Assembly (NCBI GenBank): GCA_002803225.1
Contig: NXFV01000192.1
Location: forward strand, 1 to 20,077
Reading direction: 5' to 3'
From: Gamarada debralockiae
Taxonomy: Eukaryota > Ascomycota > Leotiomycetes > Helotiales > Hyphodiscaceae
Length of the DNA: 20,077 nt
Part shown: in pieces, positions 10,541-19,844 of the stretch
Layout of the letters: each line of letters opens with the position of its first letter
Numbering within the stretch: the first letter of the stretch is position 1
Notes under the pieces: generated by a model
What the model was told of the DNA's origin: nothing
The model's input: only the letters and a program-made list of their open reading frames with translations
The model's database searches: none
Translations under genes and position numbers: made by a program

Positions 10541-11405
10541 ATGATCTACCTCTTTGTGAACTGTAATTTGTTGCCCGATCAGTATGATAATGTAAGTACC
10601 ACTACCTTCTCATGTCTCGCTATCTCCTGTTATGCCTAGAAAATAGTCCATTCATGATTCCTTCTTCTAAATGATCCTACTAATAAGGACTGAGACATAT
10701 AGTGGCATGTTAGCTTTGACGATCTCGCCGAGTATGTCTGGAAAAATGAGCCAACAACGACGATGTCATACTACATATGCATCCCTCTCGAGTATGCGGA
10801 TAGCATCTCTAAAACGACTAGTATACTTGGGTTTGAGGCATATACGAACCGAGATGTGCGTTTCCCCCTTCGTACTTCCTTTACCTAAGATCTCTATTAG
10901 CTGTCTCTAGGGTTAGGCTAACGTATCTCTTCCTTGATAGGAACTCGACCAGACCCACTTGACCTCCGCTGCTATGTCGAAGTGCTTCTCCGAAATGGGC
11001 ACTATTATGTCTACCAGCGTAGATATCTCCTACAACTCCGCTATCGCAGGGTTTCTTGACCTCCCCGGAGATAGACGCGAGTGTGGGATCATGCAAGATA
11101 CGCGCATTATTTGCTCTTCCCCATCTGCACGTGATTCAGTCCTCTTCAAGCTCAAGGCTCTAGCAACGGTGATCGAGGCGGCAGAGAAGATGGAGAGCTA
11201 CGGGGTATTTACGTATATGGTGTTTGAGAGCCTAGACGATAAGACCGGTGTGCGAATTTTCGGGAGGTTCGCAGACAGAGAGAGTATGGAAACATTTTTG
11301 AGGCGGAAGGAAGTGGTAGGATTTTGGTTAGGGAGCAAAGAGGAGGTTAAGAGTATGGAGTGCAAAGGATATGTACCGAATGGAAAGGGGTGGTTGCATC
11401 GGTGA
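10541..11405 (+). CDS. ABM-type dimeric alpha/beta-barrel protein (putative monooxygenase)
   Basis: Model: exons 10541-10591, 10703-10855 and 10941-11405, giving about 222 residues. Intron 1 starts GTAAGT and ends CATATAG (111 nt, phase 0). Intron 2 starts GTGCGT, has GGCTAACG and ends GATAG (85 nt, phase 0). The protein appears to hold two related halves: the first ends in FDDLAEYVWKNEPTTT, YYICIP and ILGFEAYTNRD; the second has GVFTYMVFESLDDKTGVRIF, GRFADRESMETFLRRKEV and the C-terminus KGYVPNGKGWLHR. This pattern fits fungal antibiotic-biosynthesis-monooxygenase (ABM)-like proteins, small cofactor-free or haem-binding barrels often near secondary-metabolism genes. The third exon is secure as coding. 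The first exon is least certain: an upstream ATG at 10531 would need a frameshift, so the gene may be slightly damaged at its 5' end. Substrate unknown. Confidence 0.6.
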
Positions 11406-12313
11406 ATGCGAGTAGGTATAAAAGGAAGTAAGACTTGTAAGGATTAGCGAGAGAAGCGTGTGCGGCATTTCACTACTAGACCAGACAATACAAAATCTCT
11501 ACGAACTGTTGACAAGGATATCTCGGAGTTACCAAATAGTGGATATCGAAGCGGATAAGCTCAATTTGAGCTTACGAGGCTGAATCTGCTGAGCTATATC
11601 ATCCTACAATATAGGTCCAAAGCATGGATTCCTTATTAATAAGGGATTCCCACCTGTACTTAGAAAGAATCAACTGTTCAAGTCAACACGGACACGGAAA
11701 ACTGCCTTCTCAAGTTTAACTATCTTTGAATATACTACAATACCACCACAGAGGAAGGGCAAAACCAGAGTACCGACTTAACGCACAATTATAATGTGTC
11801 GATATCATTGATCATTATAAGCTTACAGACTGCAGAGTCCACTTGTGAGTCGTGATGGGAATGCGACCGCATACCTCGATGAAAACCACCAGGGCACCTC
11901 GAGCTCACGAAATCATAGACGGATCTGGCTATCGCCTCTGGACACTATTCTAGATTAGGGTATTTGGGAAAGTTGCGAAAACGTGAGTACCTCCCACTTC
12001 GCTTCCGTCGCCGTTGATGCTTAGAATCTCGGGCCGGAAATGGTCGCGGACTCGAGCTTTGCAATTCTTTTCCGTGGAGTTTACTAGCGCAACACGGCCG
12101 CCCCTAAATCTCAATTCTAGTTAAGTTTTACATAACTTCGGATATCGAATTCCGGGGTGTTGACTTTCCTATAGTGCGGTGGTTCCATAGCTGCTACAGG
12201 TATATATGAGACCTGCGGATTTACATATCCGGCTGAAAAGTATATCATTTTTCGATCCGCAAACCAAGCGCTGAATCAACCTCCACAATCATAATTTAGT
12301 CGCAACTAGCAAT
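11406..12313. other. intergenic region ahead of the SDR gene
   Basis: I see no gene in these 0.9 kb. A perfect 14-bp palindrome (CCTTATTAATAAGG) lies at 11631-11644, flanked by GGATT and GATTCC. The 3' part is the SDR promoter, with a TATA box near 12201. Confidence 0.6.
12201..12208 (+). promoter_or_regulatory. TATA box of the SDR gene
   Basis: TATATATG lies 113 bp upstream of the SDR start codon, followed by an A/C-rich leader up to the ATG. Assigned by sequence and position only. Confidence 0.5.
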
Positions 12314-13340
12314 ATGTCCGATTATTACGCCGGTACGTGATCCTCCTTAGAGTGCAAATGTGCTAACAACTGGTGATCTCTAGGAGTAAACTTCACCAAG
12401 AAAATACACTCTGACACTTATCCTTACATCTCTGCCACCGCCGTCCCAACCTCCTACAATGGCAAAGTAATCCTTATAACCGGCGCCTCTCGTGGCATCG
12501 GTCGTGCCACCGCACTCTCATATGCTCGCGCTGGTGTCGGCGGCCTCGCTCTCGCGGCCCGGACATCCTCTGCGCTCGACAGCTTAGAAACAGAGATCGC
12601 TTCCATTAGCCAATGCACCAGGACGCTAAAGCTCGTCCTCGATGTCACCGACGCGGCCGCCGTGGACGCCGCGGTAAAACGCCTCTGGACTGAGTTCGAG
12701 CGCCTGGATGTGGTAATCAACAATGCAGGGTTTTACGAACCTATGGCAAACATCTCCGCTTCATCTGTTGATTGCTGGTGGAAGTCCATGACCGTTAACC
12801 TTAAAGGCTCGTATCTTATTACCCGTGCCTGTCTGCCGTACCTCACGAAATCTCAGCCAAGTGGACAGATTGTCAATGTGTCGAGCGTGGGGGCGCACCG
12901 GCTTTTCAAAGGCATCTCAGCGTACTCAACAGCGAAATTCGCGTTGCTACGGTTCACGGAGTTCACGCATGCCGAGTATAGCGAGAAAGGGGTGATTGCT
13001 ATGGTAGTACACCCAGGGGCGGTAGCTACGGAGATGGGCCTCCAAAATCCTGAAAGTATTCATCACAGTAAGCCCTCCCCGTAGTTCTCTCCCCCTCTCA
13101 GTTCATATATTATCGGTACTGTGGCAGTACTAATTGTTTGGGCAAGCCTTGGTCGATACTCCAGAGTTGGCAGGAGATACGATATCATGGTTGACGAGGG
13201 AGCGTCGGGAGTGGCTGGGCGGGCGGTATTTGTCTGTAAACTGGGATATGGAGGAGGTGGAGAGGCGGAAGGCGGAGATTGGTAAGGGGGCTGTGTTGAA
13301 AATGAGGATAGTTATTGATGAGAACGTCTGCAGCCCATAA
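12314..13340 (+). CDS. classical short-chain dehydrogenase/reductase (SDR)
   Basis: Model: exons 12314-12332, 12384-13067 and 13147-13340, giving about 298 residues. Intron 1 is 51 nt (GTACGT, TGCTAAC, CTCTAG). Intron 2 is 79 nt (GTAAGC, TACTAAT, GCAAG). Both are phase 1 and splicing restores one frame. The Rossmann cofactor site is ITGASRGIG, with NNAG further on, the catalytic Ser in VNVSSVGA and the active-site pair in YSTAK. The Arg after the second strand (AARTSS) hints at NADP(H) preference. A C-terminal extension (LVDTPELAGDTISWL to the end) is usual for fungal SDRs acting on small metabolites. Likely a cytosolic NAD(P)-dependent oxidoreductase; substrate unknown. It lies about 0.9 kb downstream of the ABM-like gene on the same strand, so the two could act in one pathway, but nothing in the sequence proves this. 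No damage is visible; this is the clearest intact gene here. Confidence 0.9.
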
Positions 13341-13424
13341 TTGACTACATCAGGAAAGCATATTCCGTCACCTAGAATAAAGAGGTTCAATATACGCAGG
13401 TGCCGGGGATAATGTTGTGCACAC

Positions 13425-13590
13425 CGCCTAAGCGGCAGAATCAAGCGGCAGAAAAGTACCAAAACACCAAAAAATCTATTAAAAGCTACTTAATACCTCG
13501 TAAACTTCCCATTCGCATCAATGACAGCTTGCATACGGGCTGGCATACCCTCAATTAGCTCTTTTAAAAGCCCCGGAGTTACTAAGCTGC
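13425..13590 (-). mobile_element. Tc1/mariner-like transposon remnant (transposase C-terminus and 3' end)
   Basis: On the minus strand, a frame ending at the TAA at 13492-13490 reads LLKELIEGMPARMQAVIDAN and GKFTRY. This matches the usual C-terminus of Tc1-like DDE transposases (LI..MPRR.QAVI.A.GG.T.Y). About 27 codons survive; upstream of about 13590 the similarity stops, so the catalytic core is gone. Beyond the stop is a T-rich stretch and two close copies of AAGCGGCAGAA (13430-13453), which may belong to the terminal repeat. This is a dead 3' fragment lying about 90 bp after the SDR gene, in inverse orientation. Confidence 0.55.
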
Positions 13591-14592
13591 TCGTGTTGCG
13601 CAGCCAGGGTGTTTGTGGGAAGGACGACAGAGGGCGGGGAGGTGGCGTGGACTCGGTGACAGAGCAGTAAACCTTGTCCCATTATAAGCCTCATCAGATT
13701 CGTTGCTGAGAACAGCGCTCAAGAGAGGCTTGCGGTCGAAGTCGAAGTCATCGGAGATGACAGCAGAGCTGAGCCTCGATAAATCGGTCAAGAGGATTTT
13801 GCCACTACTGTACGGAGCAGACGAGCAGCAGGACAAGTTTGCAGCGCTAGCAGAAGGTCAAACGCGAGGTTCGGGAGATCTGTATGCTAGTTAGAGGAGC
13901 ACTTTGGCAAGGTCGGTCTGTATTACAATGCACGGTGTTAATGCAATTCTATTCACCTAGTTGCAACCTATGACAGATACCTATATATGTACAGATTTTG
14001 AGATGCCTCAAGTCAAAGTACCCATTATTTGCCTCGGCACACAGGGTTTTTCGCTACCTAGGGTCGGACGTTACATAGACATGCCAAATGCCCCTCAGAT
14101 GGCAGTCCGCAAGGCTAATATTACCATGGTCAATAAACTTCTGGTGAAGCACTCAGGAACACAGAGGCAGTGATGTCATCACCAGAGTGCTGACATATTA
14201 TACTTATTGGCTCAAGGGAGTGGGTCCTGCTAGTAAGTAGGCATTTTCAACATAGTCAGCAAATTTTCAAGGTCTGCGTAATTGCCCACCTTATAGAGTC
14301 TTTATTTCCTCTTGCCCTTTGCTCTCTAATTCACAACTGCTATAAGTGCTTCTCAAAGACTAGATGTGTTACTTTTCTTATAAAGGAGTATGCTAGAGTA
14401 ATTTATCATTTTACTTCGTAATTAATTCCTATAGTATTAGTTTTCTATTAGCTTAGTCCTGCTTAAATATAGCTTAGAATTGATCATTTAAGGTTATGAA
14501 TGGACGGAATATCATTTCACGATGGACAGTACATAATTAGCCGGGGCAACAAAAGTTTGATATTTTATCTCACAAATGACTGGCTCTTGAAT
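13591..14592. other. unassigned, increasingly AT-rich stretch
   Basis: Open frames at 13582-13836 (minus), 13703-13894 (plus) and 13961-14173 (plus) are short, overlap one another and match nothing I recognise. From about 14290 to 14590 the sequence is clearly AT-rich with no coding signal, as seen in degenerated repeat DNA. Confidence 0.45.
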
Positions 14593-14820
14593 TTATTCCT
14601 CATAACCAGTTAGCATCGCCAACAAGCGATCTAATCTCATCTTAAGACCAGCGGTGGGGGGCATGCCGTACTCCAAAGCCACGTGAAATTCGTCTTCCAA
14701 CTCCACGGCTTTGTTGTCAGGAGCACCGGCAGCATCAGATGAACCCAGATTCAGCCGGCTTTGGTGCTCGACCGGATCCGTGAGCTCACTCGACCCAGTG
14801 GCAATCTCCTCCCCGAAATG
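14593..14820 (-). pseudogene. C-terminal fragment of a class II lysyl-tRNA-synthetase-like gene
   Basis: One minus-strand frame ending at the TAA at 14595-14593 reads FGEEIATGSSELTDPVEHQ, then SRLNLG, DNKAVELEDEFHVALEYGMP and PTAGLKMRLDRLLAMLTGYEE. This parallels the end of class II LysRS: the xELxDPxxQ segment, then the motif 3 region (usually ALEYGMPPTGGWGxGIDR). Here GGWGxGIDR is replaced by AGLKMRLDR, with the Arg kept. The frame has a TGA just upstream of the HFGEE codons (about 14823-14821), so the rest of the enzyme is not attached in this frame. I infer a relic of a paralogous LysRS gene rather than the housekeeping enzyme. Identity rests on motif memory; a search with these 75 residues would settle it. 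Confidence 0.45.
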
Positions 14821-15206
14821 TCATATCGGCACCTTGCTGCACCTCGTCCTGTATCTTTGTTTCTTCCTGCTCCCGTTCCTCTGCCTGCTGCTTGTGCTCT
14901 CCTATTTTTATTCCGTGCCGCGTGAATCTCATTCCAATTGTAGCAGCCGGAATGGCGAATATGCGGGCCAAATTCGTTCATCTCATGCCAAAAGTAAACG
15001 CGGTCCCCTAGCCGCTGCTTCGCAATCTTGTACACTTCTCGGATGTACTGCTCAACGAGTGACCTGCCGCTGATCTTGGAGCTGAACCGCAGGAAGTGCT
15101 CACACCGGCGCGGTAAGTGCGGATGTTCGCCAACTTCGAAGTCAATATACGATTCCTCGGTTGGCCGAATCGCTGCTCCTCTGACGGCCCAGGGTCGCGC
15201 ATACAA
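14751..15206 (-). other. unassigned open frame between the LysRS-like and NACHT relics
   Basis: The stretch from about 15170 to 14920 reads like protein (ESYIDFEVGEHPHLPRRCEH, EQYIREVYKIAKQRLGDRVY, FWHEMNEFGPHI) but I do not recognise it. It lies in a different frame from the NACHT fragment and in a different frame from the LysRS-like fragment. A third frame over 14971-14786 encodes a Glu/Gln-rich, coiled-coil-like segment (EHKQQAEEREQEETKIQDEV). The frame changes suggest several frameshifts or unseen introns in one decayed gene. No function is assigned. Confidence 0.3.
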
Positions 15207-15756
15207 TTGGGTATATGTTGAACAATTGTTCTCAACATTTCGAAAACGTCTGTTCGCCTGGCAATACGACTATCTTGTTCTTCCCATTTCCCGCGAGCAA
15301 TTCGGAACGCCTCTCGGTTCTGGGATACTACCTGAGATATCCAGGACCTCACAACGATAAATGGATCCTCTCGGCTCTCGGAGTCGGAGGAAAAGAAAAA
15401 GAATGCGAGTGGGGACGCAACCGCCGCCGATAGATGTTGAATCACTTTTGCGCATAATATAGTCTTCCCGTACCCTGCAGGCCAATTGATCCATAAATTC
15501 TTTGCTGTTCCGGACGGAAAGTCAGGAGATATCTAATCTAGAAAGGCTCAACTACTTAGTATCCATTCGTAGGTACTATCTAGTCTTTTCCGAACGAATT
15601 TGTCGTAGAGATTATTAGTCCAGGAAGTACCAAGCCAATTGTCGAATTCTCTCCTTGTCTCGTCTTTATCTGTTAGCGAAATTTGTACAAAGGAAACGAA
15701 TACTTACGTTCAATCTGCTTCTCTACCTCAAGAAGGATTCGTTGAGAATAAGAAGA
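15203..15756 (-). pseudogene. NLR (NACHT NTPase) pseudogene fragment
   Basis: Read on the minus strand: SQRILLEVEKQIE, an intron beginning GTAAGT at 15707 and ending at 15670 or 15664, then REFDNWLG, STYEWILSS, a TGA (15550), AFLD, a TAG (15535), ISPDFPSGTAKNLWINWPAG, YGKTILCAKVIQHLSAA and a further 65 or so codons (ESREDPFIVVRSWISQVVSQ ... TIVQHIPNC). This is the start of a fungal NACHT domain: Walker A reads NWPAGYGKT where GPAGYGKT is usual. It stops at IPNC (15203), just before the expected Walker B (VDGLDEC), so the sequence is broken there. Two nonsense codons and the missing 3' part make it a pseudogene. It lies in line with the HET relic upstream, and the two could be one former HET-NACHT gene. 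Confidence 0.75.
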
Positions 15757-15900
15757 CTATTCTGCTCTCTCTATAGCTGGTTAGGTTTATTCTATTAATG
15801 GCGATGAGAAGTATATACTATTCAAGGGAGTAAGAGTATCATTAATCGTGCTATTATATATGTTAGTGACCCCTTTTATATTATCAGGCGGTACCAAACC

Positions 15901-16896
15901 CCGTAGACTTTGACCCAAAGACCCGAACAGCGTCTTGTTGTATCCTAGCAGCTATCTCTTGAACTTAGGAGTGTCTAGAAACTATTGTCTAGAGCCTTCC
16001 TCTTTTCGGCTAATAATATTATGCTGCTGGGCGGGCAAGTCTGCCTGCGATAGCCACTGCATAGCAGTGTCGTTGCTATTAAGTCCTGAGATGCAGGTTA
16101 GAGCTCGCTTTAACTAGCATGTCAGATGCCAGGCCAGAGTTGTGTGCTCACCCGTCGAAGATTTGTCGATCTCCTCTCGGAGCCGTTTGAACGCCCTATC
16201 TCTCCCTTCGCTATAGAGAAGGGGGATTTGGATATCGAAAATACTAAGTAACGAGTACGCCTTGTCTTCTTTGCGCGTGGTCTGACGGTTTTCTGCCCAT
16301 GACAATCGCTCATTGATATCGAACTGAGACAGAGGCGATCCTCGAAGCGCCAGGATAGTAATTCCTGTTATCTCGTGAATTTGTTGCTCTAGAGTTTTCT
16401 TATTACTTAGACGCTGTCCTTCTCGAGAGAAGAATTCAATAGAACATGGGGCAAGAAGCTCTTGAAGGGTCCAGCCACGAGTAAACCATCTGCTTGATCG
16501 AAAAGCTGATTCCCAAGTACTCTCGGAGAACTGATCGCTTGCTTTACGCTTGGTAGTCGAAACATCCGATAGATAGATATAGCATTTGGCTGCATTCTAG
16601 TACCAGCAAAACATTGAGTTGATGGCTTCCTGAAGCTCGATAGTATTTGATCTGTCAATACAGCAAGTGTCCACCCACGAGTGTCGCAGGCCATCGCGAG
16701 CAGCTTGCTTGCCACAGAACAAAATCTTTTTATATCTAGCTTTCGCTTTTCCAGAGCCTTTAATCAGGTCCTTAAAGTTGACCTCTTCATTATCATCTCC
16801 CTAAGTATGCGAAAGAATCGTATAAGGCTGTTTATTGTTGATGATATCCTTGGTAAGGCTGAACTCACTATTGTTGTTAAGCTCTAAAAGCCGTAT
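15901..16896 (-). pseudogene. HET-domain (heterokaryon incompatibility) pseudogene
   Basis: The minus-strand frame has textbook HET motifs: RLLELNNNSEFSL, PYTILSHT-stop-GDDNEEV (usually ILSHTWG), SWVDTCCIDRSNTIELQEAI, NSMFCWY-stop-NAAKCYIYLSDV, SSRWFTRGWTLQELLAP, SIEFFSREG, SWAENRQTTRKEDKAYSLL and FDIQIPLLYSEGRDRAFKRL. The expected start codon before RLLEL reads ATA (16896-16894). TAG codons lie at 16803 (position of a conserved Trp), 16599 (position of Gln or similar), 15984 and 15954. A TAG at 16116 may instead be part of a short intron beginning GTGAGC at 16151. No frameshift interrupts the HET domain from 16896 to 16153. Downstream, RKEEGSRQ-stop-FLD, PKFKR-stop and LLGYNKTLF resemble the approach to a NACHT P-loop, which is not recognisable. 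HET domains trigger cell death on non-self fusion; this copy should be dead. Confidence 0.8.
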
Positions 16897-17337
16897 TATT
16901 GTGTAGGGTTATGAAGAGAGCAAATATCTCGGGTGAATTTAGCTAGATTGAGATGTATATAGCTTAGTAAAGAGGGTTGATATGGCGACGCGATTGACTG
17001 AGTTTGCTCTTGCATACATCAAAGTCCAGTATTATAAGCATGGATCGGCGCGGATTAAGTATTTTCTAATAACTAATAAACAGACAGCTTACGATGCTAA
17101 ATAGAGTCTCCTAATACTATTTCTCCTAATCACTGAAGTCTTAATTTCTCTTCTTATTTATATCTAGTTTCCTTTAGCGATATAGGATTCGCAGAGTCTA
17201 TTTATTTCACGATATACTGCGATCGAATGCGTAACTCAGTACATTCGATCGAATGCTGTATATCATTGGCTAAATAAGCGAGATATTCTTCAGTCCATCC
17301 CGTGCACACCAGCCATATGATATCACGAAGTTACAAT
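16897..17337. other. AT-rich non-coding stretch with a palindrome
   Basis: No ORF is convincing. The base composition is AT-rich. A perfect 14-bp palindrome, CATTCGATCGAATG, lies at 17242-17255. The 11-mer CGATCGAATGC inside it also occurs at 17220-17230. Confidence 0.55.
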
Positions 17338-17880
17338 GACTGATGATATTGAGGAACAGGTCGCGGCGTATATCCGCGAGATCTTACACCTTGCGCTTGG
17401 TGTCAAAGGTATGACCTTGCGTAAGCTGAACGAGCTTGCAGGACAGATAAGTAAGTTTAAGCTTTAACCTATTATAATAGCTCAAAACTATTATATCGAG
17501 ATGGGCTAAGGAAAAGATTCTTCTGTTCCTATATGTGTTCAATTTACACCCCTCCGCCGATCTAGTCAACTACCTCCAACAAAAAGAGACTAGCGGAAGA
17601 TGTAAGGCCCAAGTACTGGAACCGGTAGACTGCCGAAAAAGCTGAAGCTTGCAGATAATGAATGTCTTCGATGGCTCTACAAGCGAAACTCCCACCGAAC
17701 CCACCGGCGAGCACCCTAACGAGCTCCCGAGCGAATTACCTACGAATGCATCTGCTACTGGTGCACCTGTCACGAGCGAACCTACTGTTGATAAATCGTC
17801 CGTCGATTGCCCGGATACAGCTGAGGCTCTAGATTCCTCCGGTACGGACGACCTGCCAATATCTGCTATACATTAATTTG
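17338..17880 (+). other. short unassigned open frames, possible small or decayed gene
   Basis: The ATG at 17338 opens a 43-codon frame (MTDDIEEQVAAYIREILHLA...) whose end overlaps a GTAAGT donor. A second frame, ATG at 17658 to the TAA at 17874-17876, is 72 codons of Thr/Pro/Ser/Glu-rich low-complexity sequence. A similar acidic reading continues past the stop (FEGDETVDDMSPTTHS). Composition differs from the AT-rich flank, which hints at coding origin, but I recognise no family and cannot join the pieces into a model. Confidence 0.25.
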
Positions 17881-18292
17881 AAGGGGATGAAACAGTGGAT
17901 GATATGTCTCCAACGACTCATAGTGCTAGATGGGCTTGCGAATGACGTGGAAGGGCCTGGCAAATGTCCAGCATCCACGGCTGAGTCTACTCATCGAGAT
18001 GAAGTTCTCGAATACACTGTCCGGCCCAATACATAGAGTAATGATAATAAATATATTATTCTATAAGAACCCAGCCGGGTCCAAGAGCTTAATCATTAAT
18101 TATTCTATGTCTTATCCCTTTGATCATCCTAAAATACCCTACTCATTCGTGTGCCTAACATTTAATCGATCTGAGTAGCCTAATGTTACGGGCGCTCGAA
18201 GTGGGAGCACGTGAGACTGTCGCGGCCAGCAGGGAATCAGCTCCGGGCCTCGTGATAGCAGTAAGTTAGAGGTCACATATCCAAGACACTAG

Positions 18293-18840
18293 CAATGGCG
18301 CAGACAGCAGCCGCAGAGGGCCGCGAATGAGTCGCGTGTCCGAAGCAACGACTGCAACGCCAGCGACGAGCTCGAGCAAGACGTCGAAGCTCTTCAACGA
18401 ATTCACCCTGAAGAGAGGGCTCGAATACAACGACTCAATGCAGTCTTCCAGACTAAATTCGGCAATTCGCCGAGACAGTCTGATATGGAAGATGAGAACG
18501 ACGAATCTGCCAGCCACGCGATCATCCCCATGTACATGGCAGACTCCACATACGACGGCGGTCCATGCCAACAGACGACATCGCAACAACACTTTTTTAC
18601 GATATGCCATCCTCCAGACCGAAGCGTCTCGGGTACACCCATCGCTCAGCTGGACTAGGTGCTGCGGCTGTGTGGGCAGTGGCACTCTATCAAGGCGGCT
18701 GCGACCAGAAGGCCGTATGGGGTGCTGCCCTCAGACACTCTGATCCGGAGGAAGATGATCCCTATTTACCAAATGCCTCCCTGGCACAGCCATCTAGAAA
18801 AGGAACATTGGATAGTCAGCACTTATACATGATGGAAGAG
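18293..18840 (+). other. unassigned open frame with one internal TAG, possible decayed gene
   Basis: A frame with no early ATG is open from 18293 to a TAG at 18656-18658. It reads acidic and helix-prone (DELEQDVEALQRIHPEERAR, IQRLNAVFQTKFGNSPRQSD), then TICHPPDRSVSGTPIAQLD, and continues after the TAG as LCGQWHSIKAAATRRPYGVL to about 18833. Two rival frames overlap: 18327-18743, and 18565-18969 whose end is coiled-coil-like (MEEELAEAEVRVEKLKRCIR). I cannot decide between an exon of a multi-exon gene and a frameshifted relic. No family is recognised. The acceptor-like CACTAG at 18287-18292 would fit an internal exon start. Confidence 0.25.
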
Positions 18841-19680
18841 GAGTTAGCGGAGGCGGAAGTGCGAGTAGAGAAGTTGAAACGATGCATCAGGGCATGGAAG
18901 AGAGCGATGAGGGTGGCGTGCAATATAAAAGTAGCATCTGAAACGACTCTCAAGACACAGCTACGTTAGCGAGCGACCAAGACGTTGGTGAGTTCCTATG
19001 GGTGGATAAATAGAGCTATACTAATGAAGAGTAGCCAGTGATCCAAATCGAAGACAAAGGATATAAAGGAGACAGCAAAAATGGCAGTGAGAGTAGGATA
19101 GATAGCAGGGAGAAGAATGTTGACGGAGGCAGTACAGAGAATAGGGGTGGTAAAAGTATAAAGAATGGCAATGACGGCAGGTCCAACAAGCGTTCATATG
19201 GCCATTTCAGAGCCAAATTCCAGCAGGGAGGAGGACGACTGAACATATGCGAGGCAGATCGTTTGCTCCAAAGGCCCTCGGAGAGCACTACAAGAGCGAC
19301 CTACAAATGGACGAGCATAGCTAGCTTAGTAGTTATGAAGATTGATTTCCCAAAGAGACTTGCAGAGTTTTGGTCGGCGGTTTGGATTTTTCTGTTCGAG
19401 ATTATAGGGTAAGAGATTCTTGGGAAGAGGGTATGCGTTTTGCTGTCCCAAATATGTTAGTAGAACTATAGAGAACTAGCCTTACTTACAATCTCAGCCA
19501 TAGATGGCGGCCACGTTGCTGTCAGGTGGATCTGTATGTATAGTATCGATCTTCTTTATTATCATGGCCACATCAACATCATGCTCCTTCCCTAAGCCAT
19601 GAGCTTTCTTGATCTCCATTCTCCTGCTTAGGTTTCATTTCGACGTTTCGCTGTGATGCGGGTTTCCCATTGTGGATAAT
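18841..19680. other. no supported gene; purine-rich stretch and small open frames
   Basis: 19038-19412 (plus) is open but its sequence is the low-complexity product of a purine-rich run, and the antisense reading is equally open, so I do not call it. A 41-codon minus-strand frame near 19618-19496 (MEIKKAHGLGKEHDVDVAMI...) is followed by a GTAAGT donor and could be an exon; it is unrecognised. Confidence 0.3.
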
Positions 19681-19703
19681 CGACTATCTCTATATACCCC
19701 CAA

Positions 19704-19828
19704 GCCATTTGTCCTGGGTCGTCAGGGGTCCTGGGAGTTTTATCCCAGGACATCATTTGTCCTAGGTCGCCAGGGGTCCTGGGATAATGCTCCCGGGATC
19801 GTGGAGGTCTTAGGAGTTTTATCCCAGG
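19704..19828. repeat. direct repeats at the left part of the terminal repeat array
   Basis: A 31-bp segment beginning CATTTGTCCT at 19706 recurs at 19754 with two mismatches, both C/T transitions. GAGTTTTATCCCAGGA occurs at 19735-19750 and again at 19813-19828. The order of the pieces suggests repeated local duplication. Open frames crossing this stretch are products of the repeat and not genes. Confidence 0.85.
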
Positions 19829-19844
19829 ACCCGTGGTGACGTAG

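Noticed and set aside
14711..15433. Plus-strand ORFs over the LysRS/NACHT relics
   Set aside because: They are antisense shadows; the recognisable motifs are all on the minus strand.
19016..19412. Plus and minus ORFs over the purine-rich stretch
   Set aside because: Both strands are open because of biased composition; the protein readings are low-complexity Lys/Gly/Ser or Leu/Pro/Ser runs.
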